A stretch of 64,000 nt of DNA. Origin: Microstegium vimineum. Its lineage: Eukaryota > Streptophyta > Magnoliopsida > Poales > Poaceae. Below the pieces are notes generated by a model. It was not told the origin of the DNA, did not search any database, and was given only the letters and a program-made list of their open reading frames with translations. Positions within the stretch are counted from its first letter, which is position 1. Every line of letters begins with the position of its first letter. Below, piece by piece: positions 33,188 to 44,626 of the stretch. A program made the translations under genes and the position numbers. The stretch spans positions 42,597,318 through 42,661,317 of the forward strand of contig CM039119.1 of NCBI GenBank assembly GCA_022036555.1. Direction: 5' to 3'.

Positions 33188-33848
33188 ACTGTGTTCATGA
33201 CTTCACTCCATTACACAAACATCTTGATGAGATCTTTATTACAATATTACTACTAAAACAAGTGCAGTTTCACAAGCAAGAAAGAACATAGTTACACTCA
33301 GACAATATTAAACATCTCAGTAAAACATTATAGTTAAAACTTTTTTTATTTGAAGTTGTTAAGTGTCCTAAATATGTGTTCTAAATTTATAGATTTTGAA
33401 ATAAAAAACTTATAACACATATTTGAGATACTAAACGAGTTCGAATAAAAAAAATTAACTATAAAGTTGTATACTATTTTGATACTATAACTTTCATATA
33501 GATCATGTCAACATCCGGGATTGTTGAATAATTTTAAATTTTAAATTTCAACATTTGCACACTTACAACAACATTTTGGTACCCTAAAAAGTTTTAATTC
33601 GAAAAAATTTCAACTACAAAGTTATAGACCGTGTCAAGGGCTACAATTTTGATGTAAAGTTTATCTTCATCCGAGCTCATTTGGATCTATTTGGATCTGA
33701 ATGACACTTGAAGCCAAGTTTATGATCTAGAATTAGCATTTTGAAAGTAGAAGGACCTAGATGACACCTGTTGCCAACTTCGAGGACCGCTCATGCATTT
33801 TGCTCTTATAAACATGAGCATTGCCGCCCACAAAATCTTAAATACGTA
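33188..33848. repeat. AT-rich dispersed repeat, related to 20.5-20.8 and 27.7-27.9 kb
   Basis: Phrases such as AAAACTTTTTTTATTTGAAGTTGTT and ACTATAAAGTTGTATACTATTT resemble those at about 20600-20830 and 27730-27920. Transposon interior is likely; no coding region. Confidence 0.4.
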
Positions 33849-34082
33849 CTCCCTCTGTTTTAAATTATAATTCGTTTAACTTTTTTACGCCAATTTTGAC
33901 CACTTGTCATATTCAAAAAATTTGTGCAAATATAGTTAAATTTAAGTTATTTTTGTAGACTATTTATTAAATAAGCAAACCATAACAAAAGAAGAGATAT
34001 TTTGCACAAAATTTTGAATAAGACGAGTGGTCAAACTTGAGGTTAAAAAAGTCAAACGAACTATAATTTAGAGCAGATGGAG
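33849..34082. mobile_element. Stowaway MITE
   Basis: The left terminus CTCCCTCTGTTTTAAATTAT pairs with the right terminus (reverse complement CTCCATCTGCTCTAAATTAT). Flanking TA lies at 33847-33848 and 34083-34084. Inner sequence also folds (CAAACTTGAGG/CCAATTTTGACCACT region). The length is 234 bp. Confidence 0.85.
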
Positions 34083-34676
34083 TAGTTTTGAGCCATAGTG
34101 AATAAAGATATTGTTTCCAAATTCAACATCTATAAAAAAATTCTATTGCCGAATCTCCAACCGTGTCTTTCAAACACATCTGATCGTGGTTGTCTTAATA
34201 TTCTTGTATCTCATCTTCATGGTCTGGCGATCCTCCTTATTCTATAATAGAGATCAGGACGTGGTCTAGTAAGTTCTCCGAAATAGCCTACAAAATAGAA
34301 TGGTGCTAGAACCGAGTCAAATACTATATCATTCCGAGTTATATGTAACACCCAACAAATTGCACTTGTACTCATAGGAATCTAAAATTTTTGTTTCATA
34401 TTTATCCCTTCCAACCAGCCTGTAAATAAATTATGTACATAGTTGGAGGTATTAAATTAAAGAAAACATAAACAATTCTCCATATAAATTTAGCAAACTT
34501 ACACTTAAAGAGTAAATGTTGTGTACGTAGTAATTTATTATGAGCTCCCCTCACGATACAGGTTCAAATATACTAGTAAAATATATAGCAGAGGCTTCAG
34601 ACACAATTTTTGGTTTAAAAAGAAAAAAATATTTGTAAGAATGTGTATTTGGCCGGGAGAAAGATTCCAATCATGC
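34083..34676. other. Intergenic, nothing recognised
   Basis: AT-rich sequence between a Stowaway element and the promoter of DUF761 gene 2, with only short random frames. Confidence 0.3.
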
Positions 34677-34714
34677 GAAGCTACATGCATGGCGTGCCCG
34701 GTCTGCGCTTGACC
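34677..34714 (+). promoter_or_regulatory. Conserved upstream block of DUF761 gene 2 (W-box)
   Basis: GAAGCTACATGCATGG, TGCCCGGTC and TTGACC occur in the same order as before genes 1 and 3, 273 bases before the ATG. A TATA box (CTATATATACTCTA) lies at about 34827-34840. Confidence 0.6.
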
Positions 34715-34986
34715 GTTTTCTCCGGTTCCGAAAACGCGCCGAAGCGGAGGACTAGTATAACCATACCATAGTAGTATTTCTTTAACCCCTGCTACTTTTC
34801 GACAGAGAAACCGAGTGAAGCACGCGCTATATATACTCTACAGTCCTGGCAATACCGTTATACTTATTGTCCAAGCAGCAGTGCAGTGCACCTTGGTCCA
34901 TCTCCTCGAGCCTTTCGGGAACCAGAGGAGAGGAGAGCAGAGCAGGGCAAGAACGGCCGAGTCCTTACGGGGCCCAGACGAATACG

Positions 34987-35589
34987 ATGGCGGCGGAGTG
35001 GTGGTGGCTGGGCTCCGAGGCCGCGTGGTTCCTTGTCCTGAACGCGGTCGTCGCCGCCATCGCCATGCTGTCCTCGCGGGCGCGTCCATCGGCGTCGCCA
35101 CGCAGTGGCGGCGGGGTCACGCGCAGGGCCTCGTCGGTGCTGCTGCAGCGCCTCCGCTCCTTTTCCATCTTCTCCTACCCATCCGCATGCTTCGACACCG
35201 CGATCTGGCTGCAGCCCGCTGACGCCCACGCCCCCGCCGCCGCCGCCGCCACCCAAGGAACACAGGAGCCGGTGACACCACCGACCATGCGGATGCCGTC
35301 GTCAAGCGAGCTTGTGCTCACATCACATCCAGCGCCGGCAGCAGCACAAGAGGAGGAGGAGGAGGACCCCAGCGCGATGAGCATGGAGGATGCCTACGCT
35401 CTGGTCCTGGCATCACGGCGGCCGCCAGAGCCGGAGAGGAGGTCCGACGTCGATGCCAAGGCAGAGGAGTTCAAGGAGAACCTGCGGCAGCAGCGGCTCA
35501 ACTCCATCTTCAACTATACCCAGATGCTCAAGCAGCGGGCGCTCGGTGGCCGCCGCCGCCAGCTGGATGCCCGGCCACATCAGCTTTGA
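34987..35589 (+). CDS. DUF4408/DUF761-domain protein, paralogue 2
   Basis: A 200-residue single-exon protein with the same plan as its neighbours: an N-terminal hydrophobic helix (AAWFLVLNAVVAAIAMLSS), VTRRASSVLLQRLRSFSIFS, a Pro/Ala-rich acidic linker, MSMEDAYALVLA, SDVDAKAEEFKENLRQQ, and the DUF761 signature RLNSIFNYTQMLKQR. Compared with the other two, the charged helix lacks about four residues (FKENLRQQ where the others have FIRxFKxxLRQQ). ATG 34987 is chosen by alignment of its N-terminus with the other copies. Function unknown; likely regulated with its paralogues through the shared upstream block. Confidence 0.85.
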   Translation: MAAEWWWLGSEAAWFLVLNAVVAAIAMLSSRARPSASPRSGGGVTRRASSVLLQRLRSFSIFSYPSACFDTAIWLQPADAHAPAAAAATQGTQEPVTPPTMRMPSSSELVLTSHPAPAAAQEEEEEDPSAMSMEDAYALVLASRRPPEPERRSDVDAKAEEFKENLRQQRLNSIFNYTQMLKQRALGGRRRQLDARPHQL

Positions 35590-36804
35590 CTCACGTTGCT
35601 CTGTTCGTTCAGATCGATGTTGACTAGCATTTTCATGCATTTTTATGTTTTTTTTTGTACAATAGGCTACTTCCATTCATCAGTCTCCACTCTGCAGGTG
35701 TACAGTTGTTGTTCTTTTCCTTGTTTGGTTTTGCTATGCGCATTTGTGTCAATTTATCCTAGTCTATTTCATTTGTTCTTTGATACAGGTTCTAGCAGAT
35801 ACCGTGTATCTTAAATGTTTAGCTAAGATGCATTAAAAAGTATTTGACTACAGGATTACAGACTATTAAGCTATTCCCATCATCTCACTGTTTTCAATCT
35901 AGCTAGTAGAGAGTGGAGACTATACCAGTGTATGAAGGAATAGTAGAGAGGGCCTCAATGACATTTGTTGCAGGCAGAATGACGAGGTAGAAGGTATCAC
36001 TGTAGCACGGGATTGTTAGAGTAGATGAAGTAGGTGGGCCCTAGGCGACATGGTTGTATTGGACAAAAAATTAACCGGCTTATCAACCACCGAAAGTCCG
36101 AAACAGTGTTTTTCTCTCACTGAAAAACAGCTCAAAACGGTATCAGCTAGCTTATCAGCCATTGAAACGATTAATTGAACAAACACTCCTACCTAAAGGC
36201 GAGCGGGTGAACGTGCCTAGCCTGAAGGCAGTGGTTCAAACACAAAGTGCAGCGTTGGCGTGTAGCCTTCAATGTTGGCAATGAAGAACCTGAATAACTT
36301 CACAAGGACCAAGTGCATCGATGGCGAGGACAATTTATGGTTAGGCCCAATCGTTACCATAGCGGCACGAGGGCGATGTGTTGTATTCTATAACTAATAA
36401 TCTACTAGTACTTATTTTGTAAAAAAACATAGTAGCTTTTTCATATGTAAATTATGTCAAAATTCAAAGTGTCAAACTCTTGAGGGAGTGGTATGTTATA
36501 TATTGCTTTAGGGTAACTGGGATTTCATGGACATAATCTTTTATATCTAGAGCCCAATATATCGTAACAATAAGAATAAATACAGAAAACATCCGATTTG
36601 TTTGTGGAAGTTCTGATTCACCTCGCGATGCTCCAAGAGAGCGAGTCTCATATTAGGTAGTAAACCTGAAACTTTTATAGTGCGTAGTACATGTGTTGGT
36701 TCCTTTCAGTTCCTTCGGGGAAAAAAACAGAAAAGAAAAATAAAACGTGTTGTCAGAGTTATATATGTTAGGTAATCACGAAAAAGGGTCCTAGTAAACA
36801 TCTA
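35590..36804. other. Intergenic, no gene recognised
   Basis: 3' flank of DUF761 gene 2, then AT-rich sequence. A region near 36060-36190 with CGGCTTATCA/TGATAAGC-like pairs may be a MITE fragment, but its ends are not clear. Confidence 0.3.
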
Positions 36805-36940
36805 CTCCCTCGGTATCAAATTATAAATTATTTTAAAAATCTTAAAAAGTTAGACCATCTTTAATTTAACTAAAAATTTATGATATCAAATATGTAAACT
36901 CTTTAAGATTTTTGAAATATATAATTTAGGATGAAGGGAG
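36805..36940. mobile_element. Small Stowaway MITE
   Basis: CTCCCTCGGTATCAAATTAT at the left pairs with the reverse complement of the right end, CTCCCTTCATCCTAAATTAT. TA flanks at 36803-36804 and 36941-36942. The 136-bp element folds along most of its length (AAAAATCTTAAAAAGTT versus AACTCTTTAAGATTTTT). Confidence 0.85.
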
Positions 36941-36942
36941 TA

Positions 36943-36943
<1 letters not shown>

Positions 36944-37008
<65 letters not shown>
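36944..37008. repeat. (TA)n microsatellite
   Basis: About 32 perfect TA repeats directly follow the target TA of the Stowaway element. Confidence 0.95.
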
Positions 37009-37012
<4 letters not shown>

Positions 37013-37436
37013 ACGGCGAGACACCCAGCTCATGCAAATCGTCAGCATATTCCACTTAAGCAAAGCCGGTTGGTTCGCAAGTCTCGTTGTTGGTCTTGGA
37101 GAATTGGAGTGGGGGAAAAACGCGTTTCTCATTGATTCCATGCATGATACCTCTCCATGTCGTCCGTTGTCGGGCAGGGCCAAGCTAGAGTCGGCGGCGA
37201 GATGGCCGGCCGCCACAGAAGTCTCAAGAAATTGTACATGCAGTACAATTGAATCAAGGCGTATGAGAGGAGACAATATCATATCCAAGGAGCACACAAC
37301 GACTCTGATGAAAGCATGCATATGTGCGCACGCACGGCACTGTGGTAATCTATCCTAGCTAGGTCAGTATTATTAACTGAAATTTGAGAAGATGGAACAG
37401 TCACACATGGGTGACGGAATAATATCATTAGTACCA
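37009..37436. other. Intergenic, unassigned frames on both strands
   Basis: Overlapping plus and minus frames of about 100 codons exist (37032-37358 and 36926-37321), but neither shows a family motif. It may be a transposon fragment. Confidence 0.25.
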
Positions 37437-37605
37437 CTGAAAAAAATAGCGTGCTATAGCGCCGAAATAGCACGCTAATAGCGTCCAGAAGTAGGTACCG
37501 CAACACTCATTAGCGCGCTATAACGTCAAATAGCTAGCGCGCTATGCGCCGCTATAGCGTTTTGGCCAAGTTTCCGCTAATTTCTATAGTCCGCCATTTA
37601 AAAAC
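37437..37605. repeat. Palindrome-rich TAGCGCGCTATA repeat
   Basis: Many self-complementary words occur in 170 bases: TAGCGTGCTATAGCG, TAGCACGCTA, TAGCGCGCTATA, TAGCTAGCGCGCTA, GCGCCGCTATAGCG. Such blocks occur in a widespread grass non-coding element family; boundaries are uncertain. Confidence 0.55.
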
Positions 37606-38768
37606 ATGATTAGCACTGATACTACTTTCTGGGGGAAACAAATTGGGTAGGGATGGTCCTCACCACAACACGGTGGGGATGTGTAGCTGACGAGTGGATC
37701 ATATTACAAACACGGTGGGTATGTGTGTTGTTATAATAACATGTGACCCCACATGTAAACCAACCAATCTCTACCATGTTTTCATAGGGATGATCCTCAC
37801 CTAACTTTTTTTTCTTTTCTGGGAACATAAGCATGGCACTAACTAATAATATTAATTAATGACGTGCAGTAGTGGTGCTTGATTGCCAAGTCTCACACGT
37901 GACGTGAAGCTGCCTTGCAGGTTGGTTGTTTACTTGTTTGTAGAGACATCCACGCACGCAGTCGTATCTATCTACACCGCACCCAGTCAGCTAGCACAGA
38001 GAGATGCTCAAGCGGAAACGTAGCTCGTGACGATGTCGATGACATATATACTAGTCGCATGACGGAGACGACACACAGGAGCAATATCCTCGAAAGCGAT
38101 TGTTCGTTGTAGTACTACTTATTATTAGTAAAGCAAATGGGATGAGTCGATGAGAGACGTGAGGGCTACCAAGGACGCAATTTACAGTTGCGGCAATACA
38201 TTGCGTCGTGGACTAGTGTTGGCTTGGTTGGTGAACTTAATTCGGTCATCAGACACCATTGCACTGCATATACTCGGAAGGTTCATGGGAGCTATACTAT
38301 ACATTGCTAAAATCAGGCAGGCTGCTAATTAATGGGATTCAAATTGGTTGCCTCTTCTTTTTTTTTTTTTGACAACAATCTTCTTTTGTTTTGACACATG
38401 GCAATAGTAATTAGCGAACAAGCTGTTGGCTTCGCACCTTGACCTTGAGTAGTCTTCGCTAGCAAGTGCAACTAACCTAGAAACTAGCATACGAAAGACA
38501 GCTGTGCGAAGGCAAAAGGAAGAAAGAAAAAATAAATAAATAAAGATGTGACATGAAGATTGAACAAAGCTGCTGATGCGGATATGCATGGTAAAGCCGG
38601 AGCCGTCGGCTAGTTACTGAAGTAACCTCTCCGTGGGGTCACCTCCTTAATTAATTGTTGGCCAAGTTTGGTGCTGCAGCACTAGCACTGTACTATCTGG
38701 CTACTAGTAGTACTTCAGTTTATGATATGATTATGACGACCAAAGTCTACGTATGAGGCCAACCAAGC
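37606..38768. other. Intergenic upstream of DUF761 gene 3
   Basis: No gene seen. A short stretch (about 38655-38715: GGCCAAGTTTGGTGCTGCAGCACTA...) resembles 29738-29800 upstream of gene 1, suggesting that the duplication unit included distal promoter sequence. Confidence 0.35.
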
Positions 38769-38805
38769 GAAGCTACGTCCGATCCATGCCCGGTCCACAT
38801 TGACC
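38769..38805 (+). promoter_or_regulatory. Conserved upstream block of DUF761 gene 3 (W-box)
   Basis: GAAGCTACGTCC, ATGCCCGGTCCAC and TTGACC occur in the same order as in the two paralogues, 249 bases before the ATG. After the W-box, genes 1 and 3 also share TTGCTTT. A TATA run (about 38851-38868) lies between block and gene. Confidence 0.6.
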
Positions 38806-39053
38806 ACGTTGCTTTGCTCATCCAATCCATAACATGGTGACAACCCTAGCTATATATATATATATACTCTCCCGCCCGGTGCATCCGCCAGTCACCACCA
38901 TTGTCCGTCCATATCATAATATCCCATCCATACTCGCAGTCTGTTTGCTTGGCTTTTCAGCCGGCTTAAATCCAACCAGAACAGAGCCAGCAATGCATAA
39001 TCCTGCCAGAACAGTGCATATTCCTGCTAAATAGGCGCAAAGTTTTTTGAGGA

Positions 39054-39725
39054 ATGATGACGGCCCTGTGGTGGTGGGCGCCGCTGCCGGCGTGGCTCAG
39101 CTCCAGCGCCCTGTGGTTCCTCGTCGCCAACGCCGTCGTCGCCGCCGTCGCAGTCCTATCCAGGGCCCGGCCGCCGCTACCGTCTCCACGGTGCGGCGGG
39201 CCCGGGGTCACGCGGAGGTCGTCGTCGTCCGCGGTGCTGCAGCGCCTCCGCTCCTTCTCCATCTTCTCCTTCCCCTCCGCCTGCTTCAACACCACGCCGT
39301 TCAGCCCGCACGCCACCGCCCAAGAAACAGAAACAGAAACAGAGGAGCCGGCCAGGACACCAAAGACGGCGGCGGCCAAGCCGTCGCCGCGGGCGCTCCC
39401 GCTCCCGCTTCCACCATCGCCGCTGTCGTCATCGAGGCGAATGCCGGCGGCAGACGCCGACGGCGAGGATGGCGACGAGCCCACCGGGATGAGCATGGAC
39501 GAGGCCTACGCGCTGGCGCTGCAGGCGCGCCGGCGGCCGGACAGGGAGAGGGAGGAGGAGGCCAGGAGGTCGGACGTGGACGCCAAGGCCGAGGAGTTCA
39601 TCCGTGGCTTCAAGGAGGACCTGCGCCAGCAGCGCCTCAACTCCATCTTCAACTACACCCAGATGCTCAAGCAGCGCGCGTTCGGCGGCGGCGCCGCCGA
39701 CCGCCGGCAGCCAGATCAGCTTTGA
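39054..39725 (+). CDS. DUF4408/DUF761-domain protein, paralogue 3
   Basis: A 223-residue single-exon protein: an N-terminal hydrophobic helix (ALWFLVANAVVAAVAVLS), VTRRSSSSAVLQRLRSFS, a Thr/Glu and Pro-rich linker, MSMDEAYALALQ, SDVDAKAEEFIRGFKEDLRQQ, and RLNSIFNYTQMLKQR at the C-terminus. It is the longest of the three and closest to gene 2 in the DUF761 signature; its charged helix matches gene 1. Two adjacent ATGs (39054 and 39057) could start it; the first is taken. Function is unknown for the family. The three-gene array with shared upstream motifs points to local duplication. Confidence 0.87.
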   Translation: MMTALWWWAPLPAWLSSSALWFLVANAVVAAVAVLSRARPPLPSPRCGGPGVTRRSSSSAVLQRLRSFSIFSFPSACFNTTPFSPHATAQETETETEEPARTPKTAAAKPSPRALPLPLPPSPLSSSRRMPAADADGEDGDEPTGMSMDEAYALALQARRRPDREREEEARRSDVDAKAEEFIRGFKEDLRQQRLNSIFNYTQMLKQRAFGGGAADRRQPDQL

Positions 39726-40339
39726 GTCACGTGTTCAATTCGTTTGTTTAAGATAAAAATATTGGTCAGCGTTTTCAGGGAGACCAAATCAGTTTTGAGT
39801 TTGTATAGTTTGCAAAATGTACAGATTGTTTGTATAGTTTGGACATATTGTTTGCATGTTTTTCTTCTTCTTTCGCATTGCACACATGGTAATATTATAT
39901 TTTATTGTAGTCACATTTTCCATTTGTTCTTTGAAAGAGGTGGGTAATAATAGCAATACTCAATACTGTATATATTTCGTGCCTGATCGTCTCAACACGA
40001 GATTCATGGCGACTTGGTACAAATAATACCAACCTTTGCAAAACACTAAAACAGTACCAAACAATACCAAGTGCTCCGCAATGGAAAAAGATTTGTTCTT
40101 TTCTTCTTTGGAGGTTGTGACGCTTTTTTCATCACTCACTCATGATATGATATTTAGAACCTCCAGCATTGGGATGAAAAAAAATTGGCCACCATGACGG
40201 CTAGTCTGGAAGCATATGCCGCAAAGGTTATAAGCCATCCTAGTGGATGCTCAACCAATTTTTTTTTGAGTGGAAATGTGCAATATTGGATGCTCAATAG
40301 AATGGACTATTTTCCGTTTCTGAATCGTGACAGCAGTAC
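39726..40339. other. 3' flank of DUF761 gene 3 and upstream of the GTPase gene
   Basis: AT-rich, with short frames only. Confidence 0.35.
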
Positions 40340-40400
40340 TGAATGAAAGCCCAGTGTAAGCGGCCCACGTTAACTTCATGACAAGGCCAAAGCCCAAAAC
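40340..40400 (+). promoter_or_regulatory. GCCCA/GGCCCA promoter elements of the GTPase gene
   Basis: GCCCA-type words (AAGCCCAG, GGCCCACG, AAAGCCCAAA) cluster in 60 bases, 115-175 bases before the ATG at 40516. Site II-like GGCCCA elements are common in plant nuclear genes for organelle and ribosome functions (established knowledge). No TATA box is obvious. Confidence 0.4.
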
Positions 40401-40515
40401 GTTGGCTCCATTTCGAACTTACGTCGAACACCTTGTAGGTTTGGAAGCAGCAGCGTGTCGAACACCTGAAACCCACCGCCCGCCGATCACCAAGCGGCGG
40501 CGGCGGCACAGCAAG

Positions 40516-42820
40516 ATGCTATCCCGCGCGCGGCGCTTCCACCCCGCCGTCCGCCGATTCCTCCTCCCAAACACGCCTGCACCCTCCCGTCCTCCCCCGC
40601 TCTCACCTCAACACTGCGCTTCCGCCCAAACCTCTAAAACCTTCTCGATCCTCTTCCGCCGCCACATCTGTTCCTCACCACCGGCAACGCCGCCGTCCAC
40701 ATCACCGCCTCCAGTGGTGGTATCTTCTGACCTCCCGGCCGTTCGCGTCAATGAAGTCTGCCCGGGATGCGGAATCGCCATGCAATCCTCCGACCCCGCG
40801 CTTCCGGGGTTCTTTTTGCTCCCCTCCGCAAAATCCCCCGACTACCGCGCGCGCCTCGCACCCGTCACCGCCGACGACACCCGAATCTCCGCCTCCATCA
40901 AGTCCGGTCACCTCCGGGAGGACTTAGAGCCGTCGGGGGGCGACAAGCCGGCCGTGGCGGCGGCTGAGATGGCTGATTCCAAGGGAGTGGGTAAGGTGTT
41001 GGTGTGCGCGCGATGCCACTCGCTCCGCCACTACGGCCGCGTCAAGCACCCAGACGCCGAGCGCCTCCTCCCGGACTTCGACTTCGTCGCGGCCGTCGGC
41101 CCGCGCCTCGCGTCGCCTTCCGGGGCCAGGTCGCTCGTGCTGCTCCTGGCGGACGCCTCTGACTTCGACGGCTCGTTCCCGCGCGCTGTCGCGCGGTTAG
41201 TGGCCGCAGCCGGCGAGGCCCACAGCGCGGACTGGAAGCACGGGGCCCCGGCCAACCTCCCACGCGCGCTGCTCGTGGTCACCAAGCTCGATCTGCTCCC
41301 CACGCCGTCGCTGTCTCCCGACGATGTGCACGCGTGGGCGCACTCCTGCGCTCGCGCCGGTGCGGGTGCGGACCTTCGGCTTGCTGGGGTGCACTTGGTT
41401 AGCGCCGCGCGCGGATGGGGCGTCCGCGACCTGCTCGAACATGTGCGCGAGCTCGCCGGGACGCGCGGCAATGTCTGGGCCGTTGGTGCGCGGAACGTTG
41501 GCAAGTCGACGCTGCTCAATGCGATTGCCAGATGCTCTGGCATAGTCGGGCGACCCACATTGACGGAGGCTCCAGTACCAGGAACGACCCTTGATGTGAT
41601 TAAGCTTGACGGCGTTCTTGGCGCTCAAGCAAAGCTGTTTGACACTCCTGGACTTCTCCATGGGCATCAGTTGACATCTAGACTGACGAGCGAGGAGATG
41701 AAGTTGGTTCAAGTGAGAAAGGAGATGAGTCCCAGAACTTACAGAATAAAGGTCGCATTTATTTTCCTTATCTTAATATATCCCCTAATGATATGTGTCA
41801 ATATGTCCAATGGTCTGGCTGCTTCCCATCTTCTCAAGTTCCACAAAAAAATCTTGTGAAAACTACAGCATTTCGTTAGTTCGCTGCAACTGGGTTTAAT
41901 CTGTAAAATGTCTACTCAAATATAGTACTGCAGTTTCTGCGAAACTGAACTTAGCAGTTCATTTGTTTTCAATTGGACTTGGTAATGAGCAGATAGTTAA
42001 TTTTATGAATTTTCAGTTATTAGGTTGTGATGTTCTTCACTGACATGGTTGATTTGATCTTAAATTGGTTGGAGCGTCATTAGATAAAACATTTGTGACA
42101 CAGGATTATTACTTAAACAACAGTTGTCAAATGATCATTATTTGAAGCGTACTTTGTTCTTGCATGGTTTGCAGACAGGGCAGTCTATACATATTGGTGG
42201 ACTGGTGCGCCTGGATGTTGAAGAGTTAACTGTAGGATCGATCTATGTTACAGTTTGGGCATCACCACTTGTCCCACTTCACATGGGAAAGACAGAAAAC
42301 GCAGCAACATTGATGAAAGAACACTTTGGTTTACAACTACAGGTAGCACAGCATTACATGCCTTACCCTAGATATTGTTCTAGTACTTTGCATAAACTAC
42401 ATTTCCAATGTTGTTCTGGTAATTTTGCAGCCTCCCATAGGCCAGGAGCGGGTAAAGGAGCTTGGTAAATGGGTGAGGAAAGAGTTCAAAGTTTCTGGGA
42501 ACAGTTGGGATACAAACTCTAAGGATATAGCCATTGCTGGTCTTGGCTGGTTTGGAATTGTACTGAAAGGAGAGGCGGTGTTAGGATTATGGACATATGA
42601 TGGTGTTGATGTCATCTCCAGGAGCTCCTTAGTCCATGAGAGGGCTTCAATTTTTGAGGAAGCTGGTTTCACAGTTTCACAGATTGTTTCTAAGGCAGAT
42701 AGCATGACCAATAAGCTGAAGAGCACCAAGAAGCCAAACAAGAAGAAGGAGAGAACGAAAAGTAGTTCTCCCCTCATAGAGCCGGAAGCTTCAGAACCTG
42801 CTTCCCCCATAGATGTTTGA
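40516..42820 (+). CDS. Circularly permuted GTPase, BPG2/NOA1 (YqeH) family, organelle-targeted
   Basis: Three exons, 40516-41751, 42175-42342 and 42431-42820, all phase 0 with GT-AG introns, give 597 residues. The Arg/Pro/Ser-rich N-terminus looks like an organelle transit peptide. A zinc-finger-like region has CPGCG (residue 83) and CARCHSLRHYG (about 165). GTPase motifs appear in permuted order: G4 TKLD (about 256), G5 SAARG (295), G1 GARNVGKST (324), then G3 DTPG (376), as in YqeH, NOA1 and BPG2. The C-terminus is Lys-rich (STKKPNKKKERTK). Family members assist organelle ribosome or rRNA maturation; BPG2 acts in chloroplasts. An upstream in-frame ATG (40378) is less likely because it precedes the transit-peptide-like start. 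All key motifs are intact. Confidence 0.9.
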
Positions 42821-43504
42821 GTGTTTTCATTCAGTCCTGTGACTGGAGTATCACTTTGGTGATCATGTTTGAGCCCACAATGTTCCGCATTGGCCCTAAT
42901 TGAATTCAGAAGCTGAGGCTGAGTGTACAATGTATTGTTCTCCAGAAGGAACCTGCCCTCATCGAAGGACTATGTTTTATAAAGCTCTAAATTTTGAACA
43001 GTTGCTAATTTACTGAGCTGGAGAGTCAGTTAGGAAATACTCTGAGATGTCAGTCAGTCAGGTACGGAAGACATATCTGGAGAGTTAGTTGGTTATGAAA
43101 TACTCTGAGATGTTTTCATGTTAATAACTTAAATCCAACATGAGTACTTGTGTTCCAGCATTACAAGGAAGGTGTAGAGATATTCTGGTTTACATCTGAT
43201 CTTCTCATCAGTTATAGTTGTGTCTTGTAAAGTTGTAGCTCTGAACTTTGATACAACGGATGTTTGTCTTGTTTTTCTTCAACATTGCCTGCATTATAGA
43301 TTCCGCTGGCATCTTTTCTCAGACCGCAGCTTGTCTAGTGATGAATATTTTTCCCAATTTCTTGTTTGACTCTTCGGTGTCTTTCCCGTTTGCATTTTGT
43401 AATTAATCCAATCATTATTACTAAATCGTCTTTCATTCCCTTGTGCTTCTGCCTGGTTCAAGTTACAATCTGCATGTACGATTTTGCACTGTTTCAATAA
43501 AATA
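42821..43504 (+). other. 3' untranslated and downstream region of the GTPase gene
   Basis: Non-coding sequence after the stop. CAATAAAATAATGA at about 43495-43508 is a good poly(A) signal, though an earlier site is possible. Confidence 0.4.
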
Positions 43505-44626
43505 ATGAGTTATGTTTAGTGAAGACTGAAGAGGCTTGAAGCTTGTGACAGCAGAAAATACATACCATATACACTGGCCTGTTTGTTTGTAGTCCAGGCA
43601 ACTTTGCCTGGCTAGGCAGTAATTAGGCCCTTGATTTCCTGGTGGCCTGGATTTTTGTTGCCTGGCAATATTTGTTTGTAGTTGATGGATGTGTAGCAGC
43701 AGTCGCTCTCCTGTATGCTAAATGGACGGATGTCTGAAAGACTGAAACTGTTAGACAGTGCATGTCATGCGTGTGTATGGGTCCAGTGCTAGACTGTTTA
43801 GAGTCAGAGAGATGAGAGGAGTAGAGAGATGAGGAGAGATCTCAGAGAGAGTAGAGGTGCAGGGAGATTGGAAGAGATTTTGACTGGTGTTACTTCTATG
43901 AACTACGAGGTCTCCTTACCCTCACCTATGTACAGCTCCCCTTCTCTGAATCAATACATGAAGCAATTTCACGCAGTCTTTCCTTCTTTCAGAAACTGTG
44001 ATGACATTGAAGATCAATGTGTACTGCGTTTTGAGCTCTCGTCACGCTGCAGTAGGAGCCTAGGAGGCACTGCTGTGTGTTGCCATATGCATCTGCAGAA
44101 TTGGCACATGTATCTGTTATTGGTTTCGGAGTGCAACAGCAAATATATGATATTATAATTCATCCGGTAGAACATATAGTCAGTTCACGCGAACCAAAGT
44201 TTCTTCACCTGATTCGTCTCTCAAGTCGTCAAACACTTGTTTAATACGTTACATTTGCATACAAAAGAGAAAAAGGATGATCTTGTATATAAGATTTGTT
44301 GGGGGGAGATGAGGACTCTTTCCAACCAAAATCTTGAGATGCCCACCTTTGACATAAAGTAGAGGCTTTTGGATTAATCTAAGGAACGCGCCAAATCACT
44401 TTATTTGAAGGCCGGTTGTTAACGGGTCTGCTTTGTGGAGTTTTATCCTTTGATTCTGAGGGGAGTTTCCACACACTGTATTGTTCCACCACTACTGATA
44501 TCAAGGGTTAAATTTAATCCATCAGAATTTTGGAAATGTGGGCTATGGCACAGTTGACAAAAAAAATTACGTCGACAAGTTTGAGCAGATCCATTCTTGA
44601 GTTGTTCTCGTCTCAGGCTTTATTTA
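43505..44626. other. Intergenic with probable transposon fragments
   Basis: A GGCCTGTTTGTTTGTAGTCC start (about 43577) recurs as TTTGTTTGTAGTTG (about 43670), suggesting a MITE piece. Near 43820-43970, GAGAGATGAGG repeats followed by TCTGAATCAATACATGAAG resemble the end of a copia LTR. Neither can be bounded. Confidence 0.3.

Noticed and set aside
36926..37321. 131-codon minus-strand frame
   Set aside because: About 20 codons are the translation of the (TA)n microsatellite (alternating Ile-Tyr), and the rest shows no motif.
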